Source: Colias croceus
Lineage: Eukaryota; Arthropoda; Insecta; Lepidoptera; Pieridae
Assembly: GCF_905220415.1 (NCBI RefSeq)
Contig: NC_059541.1
Location: forward strand, 6,584,501-6,648,500
Length of the DNA: 64,000 nt
Direction: 5' to 3'
The first letter of the stretch is position 1, and every line of letters starts with the position of its first letter. The notes beneath the pieces are model-generated. The model was not told the DNA's origin. It made no database searches and worked only from the letters and a program-made list of their open reading frames with translations. Shown in pieces: positions 1 to 13,000 of the stretch. The translations under genes were made by a program, and so were the position numbers.

Positions 1-3000
1 ATTATTTCAGCACATTATATATTATTTAAATAACCTTTAATTCATAAAATTAATAAAGTACAAGCAAAGCAATAATAATCACATACGAAAAAAATCAACG
101 ACAGAGTTGGTAAAAAGTAATGAAGATTCAGTGTCAACTTTGTTAAATATAAATATATAGATATTTTAAATCATAAATAACCTCCACTGCAATCCTTGTG
201 CTGCCCCCGCATGGGAGGGAAACGTCCAAGCTCTCAGTATTCAGAGTATCGCAAATGTAACTTTCGGTTCTTTTCATGGCTAAAGTATGTTGGCGGCAAT
301 CCATAATGGGATCGCCATTATTCTTGCCATTAATTCGCATAGCCCGGCTTCCGTGCATTAGTGGGCAAGGAGACTGCCAATCCATGAGGGGTCACGAACA
401 ATATTGCCCACTCCGTGCAATTAGCAACATAAACAACACATTTTATCTTCCATATCGATTTTATGTATCATACTTATACTACAGATCATAGTACTAGAAT
501 GGCAATAACAGTTGATTAAACCCTTTTCAGACTTTGCAAAATTAATTAACATTGTACGAGTTGCAGTAAATAAATCCTTCATTTTTCTGCGCAGATTGCA
601 TAAAAATAATCAAATAAGTGGCATGGACATTACTCAAAGCACAACGCACGTGTGAAAACGAGAGATTGAATCCTTTGTCTCGTTCCCACACCAGCACCTC
701 CACTCTCACCCTCTCTGAAAGAAAAACTCTCGAAAAACTAATTACAAGTTGTAATTGAAATTTTGCGTGTTATATAATCGGATACTTGAGCCGTGAGTAA
801 TGTATAAATGCGTCGGGGAGATGAATGGACGACATTGTGGGTGGACGTACAGATATAAAATGGCAATTTTTTTCGATTACGGAAACTTAAATAAAATATT
901 TAATCTCTACCGCCCCAGTCAGTTTTAAATTAACTTAAGAGACAAGTTTAAAAGAAATTTTTAAGTAAAGATTTAATAGATATATTATTATCTCTCAGTA
1001 GGTACTTATCCACTTTACCCTCGCGATTTAACACTTACTTTCGAGTATAATTTTTATTCCCAGCCTACTATTACTTCATAAAAAATGCAAATCATCCGTC
1101 TATAAATGGATGACAGACACAGGGCAGAAAAATCGCGGGGATCCACTTACTCGTTTAAGCAAACATTTTTAATTAAAGCTCCCTTCAGAACCATGCGATC
1201 AAAAAAACGTTATCACAATAGCAACAATCTAGGAAGCGATCTAACTGTATAAACACGCGAATAATGCGCAATCAAAAGGGCAGCGGCCAACCGCTCTGGG
1301 GCGATGCAGTGGGGACCGGACCCCACCACCCCATTTCGAATATTAGTTTTAATTACTTTTTAAATAACAACTGCTTATTTTCCATTTTGCGTCCATTTTA
1401 ATCAACTTTTTGCTTTGAGCTTACAAAGTCAATTTGTTCCTTTATTGTAATTTACATTTAGTGAATCTGTTGTTTCGCACTGTTATTGTGTGAAAACTGT
1501 GAATTGTAATTAGCACCTTTATGAAATAAAATTTCAATTGCTACCAACTCATTCCATTCAATTTACGGGATATCAATAAATAATACCTAGTTTATAACAA
1601 GCCTTTGATTTGATGACCTTATTCTTTTCGCGGTTAGCTGAAAACGCATTTCCTAATAACCACTACTATAATATAGTACCTACACTATTTCTAATTGTTC
1701 AGTAAATGTCATCTTTGATTCTTATGACTGCATTACTAATATTATTATGTGTTAGCTTCTCTATTAAACCAAAATAACAAATTCAAATGCATACTAATAT
1801 AATAATAGTGTCAATGTTTCAAACTTTGCGAGGGTTTCTAAATATAAATACGCTATTTTACCTTCAATTAGGTATTAGAATAATTATAATGTGGAATCTA
1901 TATGTATAGAAGAAAATAAATCTTATTTATACAGAAAACTATTTGTGAATAAACCGGTTACGGTAATATCTTTTTATGGCTCTTATCTACTATCCTACTA
2001 AATCCATGACACCATAATCCATAATCCAACCTAGTTATTGTTATTTTAAAGCATGCTTATTTTAATATTTTTATTTAATAAAAATAGTTAGTACTCTGAG
2101 CATTACTCTACATTTAATTATTTAATTTTGTTTAATGATGACTACCATCATTAAAATTATAGACTACATTTTTTCGAACATTTTAGAAACATACTTAAAT
2201 TATTTCAGGTGCGCAATAAAACTTGATTAAATAAAACAAACTTCGTTTATCTTTTGTATCACCATAAGATATTTGTAATTTTTTATACCACTTAAATATA
2301 GGTATTTGGTATCGGTCACCCTGAACGTTGAGCGGGAACAAGATATGATGGGAAAATGGAAAATACATTAACAGATATGTCAGTTGCGCATCAGCTCTAA
2401 GTGCTTCATTTTCTAAGTTGAATAAATATGTATCTTCCTAATACTGTCTGACTATCTAAATATATTTTTCCCTCTGCAGTGGGAAGTGGTTTCTATCTCA
2501 ACAAATCGAAAAATAATAGACTTGATAAGTAGATCACAAAAAATCTGTAGTAATAGGTGCATTTATAATTTATTCACTCGTGTACATTAAATATTAATAC
2601 AAATAGATACTAAAATTATTCACGAATAAATTGGTGAATCTATACTATTAAATATTAATATATTAAAATCTGAAGAGTTTGTTTGTTTGGATGATCGCGC
2701 TTATCTCAGGAACTAAGTATAAAGTATTGTAACAGGGCATACTTTTATTTTATGAAATAATATAAATATGCTTACATAGTAGGTATTCATACAATTTCAA
2801 AAAGGAAAACAAATAAGTTACTATGTTAATATTATTTTTATGGTGCGTGGATAAGAAAATGATGCAATATTCTCTCACAGATCGGCCTCTATTAAAATTG
2901 AAATGATCGTCTCGTATAATTCCATGCTTTCGAAGTAATGCCAAAGAACCTGATATTTGGCAGTTAGGTAGTATTTTATTATTATACGATAATAAATTCA

Positions 3001-5974
3001 ATTAAACAAGCCATACACATAATACCTGGCTTTTTCACAAGCAAGTTTCGTTGATGGTTTTGTCATAAAATTTTATGCGCTCGTGCATTTTTATCGCATA
3101 TTACAATATTAAAGCTAACATGTATCATATTTCCTGTTCAATGCAATGGATATAAAAATGTATTAATATCTTGTTCTGATACATTATCATATTTTCGATG
3201 CGGGCCATAAATAAAGATTATTGTATAGAAAATTGGTCACGTTAATATTAATAATATTTAAATGTTATACCTTCAGGCTACTTCGTCGGTTTCACTTCCT
3301 ATCGTGTTATGATTTATCACTGAACTCTTTTTTCTTGCTAGCCTGTATTTATTACACATTATGTTCGCAATTTTTAATGAATATTGGCTAGTTATATTAT
3401 TTTTTAAACACATACTTCACATATTTTTATGTTTTATCTATACACAACTGACAACACTATGTATACTACCTACAATTATAATTTATTTAATATTCATTTT
3501 CGCTAAAACGAAATATTATAATTTTTAAGATCATTACAGAAATGAAGAAGTTTATGCAAGCGCAGGCGCAAGCTCGCCTCGTCGGCTTTATTAAAACTTT
3601 TCTTAAAACTCTAATGAGTAACTTGCTTCTTATTACTAAGCACGTTTCGCCTCTCCAAGCCTCATCCGTAGCGTGTTATGAGAATGTACCATAAAATCAC
3701 GTTACACGTATAATTTGTTATTTTTTTTACATACAATATGTACATTGCAATATGTAAATAGCTCTTTTTTATAATACAAACAAACAAGCCCACATAAATT
3801 CATGTATGCATATGCTTCCATCTAATCTTTTACTTTTTATATACGCAATGCATTTCCAAAGCCTTTTCTTTCGTAGAGAGCAATCTGAAAATAATATATA
3901 TAATATATAATATATGCACAGTGCGCACTGAATTTGTGAGCCTAGTATTTATTACCTGTTGTTACGTAGATATCTTGATATATTTCCTTTACACCTATGT
4001 ATAAACTCAATAAAGTGTTAGTTTACGAGTTTCAACTTAGTTTATATAATTATTTTATAGTCAGAACAAATTAATTATGGTACATTTTATAAAATGTTAA
4101 ATAAAATTGTATTTAACTCAGTAGGTAATGAAGTGAAATCTGCTATAAAATTGCTGATTACAAAATACGTAATGGGCACTTTATTTCCTTTCCGATTTAC
4201 TTGTGGTTCAAGTCACATGGGCTGGATAAGGTAAAGTGACATTTAATTCTTATTCCTAGAGGTTTGTAATAAACGTAATACGTAAAAGGTATAAAAGTAA
4301 TTAATACAAGTTTTAACGGTTTATATATAGAGTTAGTGATCAGTCGTATCATAAGAACTGAACTTCTCCTGATTCGTAGCCCAGAACCAATTTAATTTAC
4401 AAAGTTGTCGGTCAAGTACGGTTAATCCGCACTTCAGCTTAGCTCCGGTCGCGTTTAATGATGACGCATTTGGACAAGTAACTGCGAGTTTCACTAATTA
4501 GTTTTTACATCGTGTAGTTTAGTTTAAAACGACGATCTTGTATTTTTACAGTGGAATTTAATATTAGCGACACTTGATAGCTGCAAAGGATGTTTTTATT
4601 TTATTAGAAACATATATTACATCCTATAGGTAGGTACCTAACCTGTAGGATGATTTGCAAAAGTAGTAACACATATTTTAATATTAATAATTACATTTGA
4701 ATATTAAAAAAATAAAACAGAATAATAAATATAAGTATTCGTCATAAATTAAGAATAAATACTCCAAAATATATTCTCGTATTTTATAAACGGAGAAGTA
4801 CAAGTGAGACGTAGCACATGTTGCAATGTTTCAAATATCAGAGCAACTAGCCTGCAGTTTACGAGCGAGCTACTCATGGGTAGTGCTCACTACCCGGTAC
4901 CCCACACACAAATTAATTAACATCAGCCTCTGTATCATAATTAAAAGCGAGGAATAATGAATAAAGCCATTAGCTTTTAACAAAAGGAAATCACTAGAGC
5001 TCTAATTAATTATTGTTTCCCTCGCGATTGTCAGCGAAAATTAGGTGGTGAGCCTATTAGCAATAACAATTATAATCCACTAATTAAACAAAGGGATATA
5101 AAGTTTCAATTTCAACACACGTAATTAGCTTTGTTTATAAATAATACATTGTTTGTAAATATGGACTGGACGGGACAATTTTCTTGCTTATTAATATGAG
5201 CAGATAACGACGGTGTAGGGTTGTTCCTGTTCGTTTTTCTGATGAGAACCCGATCCTGTTATTCGGCTAACGAAGGTGAGGGTATCCCTTGATTATTAAA
5301 ATTAACTTGGAACCACCCACAACCACCCGGGTGTTAATTGGGCCCCCGTAGACAATACTAATAAGGCCCGTCCGCGCTTCTATCTGTCTAATTAAACGCG
5401 AAACTTGAGAGTAGCACCCTCAGCGACGAGGGCCTGTTTGCCGAGCCTCCTGAATACACTGTAATAATAGCGGCTAAGCGTGTTTGAGTGGCTCTTTTTC
5501 GGATCTCTGTAAACCCGCGTTTAATTAGCAGTATTATGCGTCTGAGTGTCGACTCCTGGCTTGTTTAATTAAGCTAAGTCAGTACTAACAATCATTAAGG
5601 CTTTTCTTGTCGATGTTTGTAAATAGCATCGACTATTCCTGTGTAGCGAATGTCTACTTATTTCTATTTTATAAGCTTGAAATTTCTTGCAATGCCTAAT
5701 GACCATTTATATTTTATATAATAATTTTAAGTACCTTCTTTCAGAATCCTTTAAAAATTTGAGAGTGGAAAAGAGTTGCATTAATAAATAAATAATAAAT
5801 CTATTGCAGACGATATTCAATGACATTTACACCAATATAAATACATATCTATGCATTTATATTGGTTAATTATGTAGGGTTATCTAGCTCTACATAATTT
5901 TCTTTTAACTACCTACATAAATAAGAGCTAATAATACCAACCGCTCAAATTATAATTAAACAATAAACATCAAG
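1..5974. other. Gene-poor AT-rich region, no supported gene
   Basis: I found no exon chain or recognisable domain here. A minus-strand open frame of about 80 codons at 143-385 lies in a locally GC-richer patch but matches no family I know and lacks a convincing start context, so it is not called as a gene. Several short GC-richer blocks rich in TAATTA/AATTAA words (for example near 4,860-5,560) resemble conserved noncoding DNA, which is only an impression. An AT dinucleotide-rich stretch lies near 3,892-3,916. A short dispersed-repeat fragment at 2,641-2,730 is listed separately. Confidence 0.5.
2641..2730 (+). repeat. Fragment of dispersed lepidopteran repeat
   Basis: The stretch combines a 'gtttgtttgtttgg' run with 'cttatctcaggaacta'. 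This pairing is typical of a very common lepidopteran interspersed repeat, in which a (GTTT)n-like run is followed by an 'atctc.ggaac' word. A related stretch lies at 52,610-52,700. Only a fragment is visible, with no clear ends or target duplication. The family name is uncertain. Confidence 0.35.
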
Positions 5975-7066
5975 TAAATTTCCAAATTGAAGAACAGGTT
6001 TATTTTTTTTAAGAACAGGTGATCCTATTAGAATAGAAAGGGGAGTTAGACAAGGCGATCCTTTGTCGCCTAAACTTTTCATAGCAGTGCTGGAAAGTAT
6101 ATTTTCTAACTTACAGTGGGCAAAATATGGTATCAATATTGATGGACGACGCTTGACGCATCTCAGGTTTGCAGATGACATCATATTATTCTCTGAAACA
6201 GCCAAACAATTACAAGAAATGCTCCGGGAGCTAGATAAAGAAAGTGGCAAAGTAGGTTTACAGTTGAATAGAAGTAAGACAAAAATTATTACCAATAGCT
6301 TTAAAATACCTATCAACATAAATGGAGGCACGATAGAATACGTCAATAATTACATATATTTAGGGAAACAAATATCATTTAATAGAAACAATAACGAAGA
6401 AGAGGTAGAAAGAAGAATAAATATTGCATGGAAAAAGTTTTGGTCACATAAAGAAATACTAAAAGGGAACTACAGTATGAAGATAAAGAGAACGGTAATG
6501 GATACATGTATCTTGCCTAGTCTACTGTATGGTTGTCAAACATGGACCTACACTAATAAAGTAAAACAAAGATTAAATACAACACAAAGGGCAATGGAGA
6601 GAAGTATCTTAAATATAAACATTAGAAACAAAATAAGTAACACAACAATACGCCAAAACACAAAAATTTTAGACGCACTTACCCACGCCTTGAAGTTTAA
6701 GTGGCAATGGGCAGGTCACATTTCGCGCTACACTGACAAAAGGTGGACACTGCTAACTACCAGATGGAAGGGACCAGTTTCGGGCAAAAGGAATGTTGGA
6801 CGTCCATTCAAAAGGTGGTCTGATGATTTTATAGGGGTCGCGGGGAAAAATTGGATTTATAAGGGAAAAGACAGAAATCTTTGGAAGAAAATGGAGGAGG
6901 CCTTTACTCAACGAGATCCATACCTCAACTAAATAAACAATAAAACTAACACTTACTAACTAGCATAATAATATACCTACTAATAATACTAACACCATTT
7001 GAAATGTAAAATTTGAGTTATGGAATAAAGAAGGCTTTATTATTATTATTATTAAATTTCCAAATT
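5975..7066 (+). mobile_element. 5'-truncated non-LTR retrotransposon with 14-bp target duplication
   Basis: The insertion lies between two perfect copies of the 14-mer taaatttccaaatt (5,975-5,988 and 7,053-7,066). The body (5,989-7,052) holds the C-terminal part of a reverse transcriptase and ends in a (TTA)n tail at about 7,036-7,052, as expected for target-primed reverse transcription of a LINE whose 3' end is a short tandem repeat. The 5' end is truncated within the RT domain. At the 5' junction 'aagaacaggt' occurs twice (5,990-5,999 and 6,011-6,020), separated by a T-rich filler, which suggests template switching or slippage at integration. The perfect duplication and long open frame point to a fairly young copy. 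Confidence 0.85.
6012..6932 (+). pseudogene. Truncated LINE reverse transcriptase (RTE-like endonuclease-RT type)
   Basis: The frame is open from about 6,012 and reads RT motifs: GVRQGDPLSP near 6,042-6,071, then the catalytic FADD box near 6,171, and an LRG/thumb-like region further on. The C-terminal third carries the 'W.GHI.R..D.RW' and 'GKR..GRP..RW.DD' signature seen in RTE-related and other insect endonuclease-reverse transcriptases. The endonuclease and N-terminal RT motifs are absent because of 5' truncation, so the fragment cannot be autonomous. The remaining frame of roughly 300 codons ends at a stop at 6,930-6,932. Assignment to RTE rather than a neighbouring clade is by impression. 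Confidence 0.8.
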
Positions 7067-10000
7067 AACATTCACACGAACTTTGCAAGTAAATAGCTAC
7101 GTACGAGCACACATTGTAACGAATCAGAATAGGCGAAATAAATCAATCTGACAAAGATTGTATCAATTAAGTTTGTTAGCTTCTTTGTTAATAAGCCAAT
7201 AGCTGTCAACGCTTAGGCCGCCTACACGACAGCAAAGTGATTTCAGTATAGAGTCGGACGCAATCCCACGATTGATTCTAATTAACGATAGCAGTATTTA
7301 TTGGAGCAGTTCGCAAACGAACCTAATTGATTTCGCTGCGCTGACTTCTACGTAGACGGGATGCGATGAATGTTTACTGTCCCTCAATCATTATTCAATT
7401 ACACTGTTATTGTTTTAGCCGTTGTGTTCGTTATATTTATGTTCAATAACGCTTATAAAATTATAATTGAAAATATTATTTTATTTTCAGTGAGTTTATA
7501 GTTGAGAGCTGGCGGTAGCATCAATGCTGTAGAGTGTAGGTAGAGTAAATGTAATAAAGTTTTACTTTTTGCTTTCAATTACTGAAATTATAAGTATTTT
7601 AGATTGATGAGCCCGTACATCAATAGAACTATAAGAAGTATCGATAATATGCAAGAACTTACATATAGAGGTATACCATTCGAAAGACGAGAGAGATCTC
7701 ATTTTTATAAATAACTATTTAAATTAAAATAATGTGAAATGATGTGATGAAAAACGCTTTAATATGTCCGTACATATAATAATAGTGACTTAACGTTCCC
7801 CATTTCTAATATTAAAACGATACACACGCGCGTTAGTTTGCACAGCAGCGAGTGTAGCGAGGTATATCCTTCCCTTTAATTAGCCCACGTTTCATCTACC
7901 CTGTAATCCACCTGTCTGCTAATTAATACAGCTGAATAAACAAGCACCGGCTCCGGCTTGCTAATTCCGCGTACTGTGTTATTCAACTATATTTCATACA
8001 ATGCAGTTTCCCTAACGTTTCATCAACACAAGTGTGAATTAGTGAATTATGTTCTTAGTAACAATGCTCTATTTAACATTTGTTTTAAGGAATTTATCAT
8101 TATTATATCTTTCTTATTGCAGCTCGATATAATTACATTAATAATATAGTGTTAAAGGTTTTCTAATACGTACAAATAATTGCCCTACACGTAAAACGTT
8201 TTAAATAAACGAATTTGAAACGCAGATACATAAATGGGCGACAAAAATGAGATTATAAAGAATCAAATAATAGGTGAGTACCTACAGAGAGTTCGTTCGT
8301 GCGGGTAATTAAAGGCAAGCGTAACATAATGAGAAGCCGTTGTGCACACTAATTAGGCACCAGTGCTCCAGAAACTATACACACACCTAACTCTTCCAAT
8401 TAACAATAGTTATATATGGATATCTACGCTGTGTACTCTTTTCACAACGTACAATTTTGATCGTTCGTATTTTAGTATTCGCAGTTTATAATTTGAATGA
8501 AAAAATATGCTACGAATATCTCTATATCTCTATTAGCAAATAGAACGAACGTGTTATGTAACACACAGCATTAAGCTTAAAAATTATATTATACAAAAAT
8601 ATATTAATATAAAAAATAGAAATAATACTCATCACAATATCAGCTACTTATTATATTTATTTTTAACAACAGAAATCCCAGCGGGAATAAGAATGGTCTG
8701 CAATTGCAAGTCATAATTCACCCCGCAACCGAAAACCACAGTCTTGTAGTTCATTACATAAAATGTACTTCGCCAAAATAGCATTCAATGAAATTAGTTT
8801 TCGTAACCATACCTCCTCCATAAATATAATTGCCATCCACTTATTGCCCATAAAAGGAAGGAAACGTGCGAACGGCACCGTTGCAAAATTGTACAAAAGG
8901 AAAGTAATATTAGGTGGAAGTAGACGCAGTGCTACCCCGGGCATGTTTCGGTGACTGGAGTGGGCTTTCAGATAAATTATTTATCAACTGTATAGCAATT
9001 TTCTTTATGACTCCTCCGACGGAACAGAGCAATTTACTTGTGAAAGAGATGCGTAAACTTGCAAGGACGCCCAAATTGAGAATGGAACCTTTAAAGATTT
9101 CACGAGCCGTCTTTATGTTTAGTTAAACTTTGAAAGGCACGTAACTAATCAGTCAATCAAATATAATAATTGTAAATATAATATGAGGGATTAGTTAACC
9201 GTTCCACATGCGTCTCATTAGTATAACTTTTGAAATGGAAACCTAGTCACACAAGAACTTAATTGACGTCGATTCAACGAAGCGTTACGCGAGCTTAATT
9301 AAAATTGTGTTCATGTTGTCATATCTTTTTTGATACCTGAGGAAGTTGTCATATAATACTTTGTTAAAAAAATATTGATACCTTAAAGTATCTGTTTCTA
9401 TACCAAAATATCTGCTATTTTACCTGCAACAATAAAGTAATCAATATTAAGTATGCTACACTGTGCCTAATTAAAAATAATGATTTATAAAAGTGTGGCA
9501 AATGTAAAAGGATACTCTGACCTACCTTTTGCTATAAAACAACTTTATCATAATTGATGAAAGGTTTATTTAATGCAAATGGTGCGTTGCTAACAGCAGA
9601 ATTTTTAATAATTGTTCTACCGCGTGCCCCGTCTAGAACAATGAACAATCAAATGAGAACAATGCCAATAAAGCCGTCCGAAACATGTACAATAAATCGT
9701 TTTATAAGCAAAAGTCGCCGTCGTGCGAAAACGGCCAACTAAATAAAAAGCTGCGGTGGTCGTAAGGTAATTGATGGCGAGCGGCAATCAAATTAGGCTT
9801 CGCGTCGCGGGTAATCGGCTGAAAGCTGCCCGACAGAGAGCTTTTGTGGGTCGGCGGGGCGCCGGGACATCGGCACAGCGCTGCCGTTGACTTGTTATAC
9901 AATTTCGTAAAATATTTAATTTATACTGAACATTTTTTACACCGTGGCAATATGAAAAATTATAGCCGTGTATGAAGGAATTATCATTACCTACTAAATT

Positions 10001-13000
10001 ATTTTATTTCATTAATAAAATCGAAACAATTTTTTCATTTTCATTGCTATAAAATACAAAAACAAAGATTCTTAATGATGATGATAAACGTGACAAATTA
10101 GAAAACTGTTAAACTCCATTCTATCTAATAATGTGTTCAATTATCAGCTAGTTAAATCGTCAACTTTTATTGTATTAAATAACGTGTGGCAATTTAAATC
10201 ACATCCATTGGAGCACTTGTAACATTTAAGTTAAAAAGCAATTAGAGGCGTGACGATTGAACAAGCCCGCGGAGAGTCGGCGGCCGCGGGGCCGTCATTA
10301 GCGTCGGAGCCGATACGAGCACGGATACGCAGCATCCAACGTCCGCTTAGCTTTTATCATAATTCAAGTTTTCCATTAGCCGTAATTGACGCGAACATCG
10401 TTCCTCGCTTACGGCCACTCGGAATCGCTGCTACGATTGTTATTTTTGGATAGATAAATATTTCCTATTTTCGAACGATCTCCTAAACCTTATATACCCT
10501 TAATTGACAATCCTATTAATAATTAATAAGAATTATGGCACATTGCTTTTATCTTAATGTGGCTTTTAACGTGCATTTGTATTCGAGAGACCATTTCGAT
10601 ATAATTTTCAACGGCCGGACTGTCTGCCTAATGGAGAAATATCATGTAATTAACTAGACATATGAATAATTCAGCTGATACCGTTACTTACTAAGCTACT
10701 TAGCATAGATTATGAAAACGATTTAATATAGGTAATTATGAAATTGATTCCATTAGCGAGAGTGTTCGCTCCGATCTCACGAGACCGGGGAGATATCAAA
10801 GAAGCGCCCGGCAACGAGTCGCGATACAGTCGTCGCACTCAAGTTCCTCGGGATCTCACTAAAACGACTATAACTACACAATACAAATTATTAAGAGTGC
10901 TCGGCATCACGGGAACGCTTTCAGAAGTAATGAATTAGAAAAGTTGCGCAGCACTCACGCGGATTGAGCCGCTCGGCGTCGGCGCGCCACTCGCTACAAC
11001 ATTACTTTAATTAAATCTATTTGAACAACAAACTTTAATTAAATTTCATCCAGCAGTTAGGCGTCGCGGAGGAATAATCGCGCAATTAGAGCGGCCGTGA
11101 GCGTCGCCTTACACGCTCCCAGTTAATTAACTCACTTGGTCGACCTATCCGAGACGACGTATTAACGCATAGCGGTAAAGCGATACCTCACCACACATAC
11201 GATATAAATCATTCTCATTTTTTTTACAAAACGACCCAGTGCATTGTAGGACATATTATATTTCCATCATTTTGAATTAAGGTTTTAAATTACAATTAAT
11301 CTCTTAACTGGTCAATAAGTATGAGCTGCCTATAAACACTACACGACATATCGTATAGTGTCCATAGACAATCTAAATACATGATATATTTTAACAAAAA
11401 AAAAATGTCCTTCACTACACTGTTCATCATATATTGTGACAATAGCAATTGTATATGATGAAAACGATGATTGAAGTGGACTTACGAATGACTATGCATT
11501 ATTTATCTCGGTTTCTTTGCTTCAACCATATATATATAATATATCATACCACCTCACCCGAAAACATTTAATTCACATGCATTAACAAAACGTTTAATTT
11601 TTATTTATAGAGCTGCAAAGCGAAAGCAAATATAATTTAACTTTTACTCTTTCAATGTAACAGCTCACCACAGGAAATAATAAAGTATTTCGATTAGTAT
11701 TTAAAAATATACAAACCTTTTGAATAAAACTCAAAAGCTTACAACTTCGTACCCTGCTCCTCGTCTACAAACACATCTAGTCCGAGTTATTCGATTAATA
11801 CACAACAATACAGTGGCTTGGCGCTTAACACACTATCAACTATGTAACATTTGCCTCGTGAAACTTATGAGTTGAAGTGAGAATTTATTTAAAGGAAAAT
11901 TAGACTTTGTCTCCAAATATAGAGTAGTTTAAAGACCCAAAAACAAGCATACATGATACGTGGTGGTCTTTTTTCGTTGTGGTTTTAGAAATTGATACGG
12001 CTTATTTCTTCTTCGGTTCCTTTTTCTGACCACCAACAGACTACATCTACTAAATAATTGCGATTAGGGCTTATTCAGTTGAATTAATAAAATTGTTGAA
12101 ATGAGACTTATTATCTTACCTACAAAATCTATCAAAATGTATTTTATCATCAATTAAATTGTTGTCGTAATGTGCACAGAAGTGCACATGAAATCATAAA
12201 ATTCAGTAAGAACGAGTTCTCAAAATATCCCATATCTTTTTACTGTACTAAAATTTATTAGTCGTAAAAGCTGTAGTTGTATACATTTTTAATGACGCCA
12301 TCGAACCCACTTTGCAATTGCTTTTATTTGTACAATCACTATAACAATAAAACCAAAATATTATATGGGTGGAAGGTTTTTTGTTAATAATTTTAGCATT
12401 AAGAATTTAAGAGATTCCATTAATAATAAAATATGTGACTCAATTAGGTATACATATTAAGAAAATATGCGAAAAAAATTCCATAACGAAAAAAAAGACC
12501 GAAAATTTCACATTTCACGTTATAAAATCTAATGTAGTTCTTCTCAAAAACGGCTGATTTTATGAGATTATCAATAGGTCTTGTCCACACAAAAATTTCC
12601 GCTAATATAATATTAACTTAAATATTGCATGAAAAAAGCACTGAAACAAAAAATCATAAAAAGGCAACATTGGCGTGATAAAGGTGATAAGAATTTATTA
12701 CAACTCGGCTCATTATAAGAGAAAGAATCTGTGTGCGACAGTAACTGCAATTTTTATCACATCATTACATTACGAAGTAAAGTGCGTAATGTACTTCATC
12801 CGGCAGCTGCAGTCTGCACCAGGAAATCGTTTGGATGCTGGCGAACTAGAGTATGTGATTTAAAAGCTCATAAGTCTAGTATGTAGCCGATAAGCGGTCA
12901 AGATGTGGCAGGCAACACAACTATTTTAATAGCCCACTCCGACATAATTAATCTACCAGTTAAGTGCAGCGCAACAAAACAAGCAAATTAAAAAGTGAGT

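Noticed and set aside
143..385. 80-codon minus-strand open frame in a GC-richer patch
   Set aside because: No recognisable domain, no supporting splice sites or start context. It may be conserved noncoding DNA.
8234..8275. Short ATG frame followed by an AG|GTGAGT donor-like site
   Set aside because: Looks like a possible first exon, but only about 14 codons and with no recognisable downstream exon. Chance cannot be excluded.
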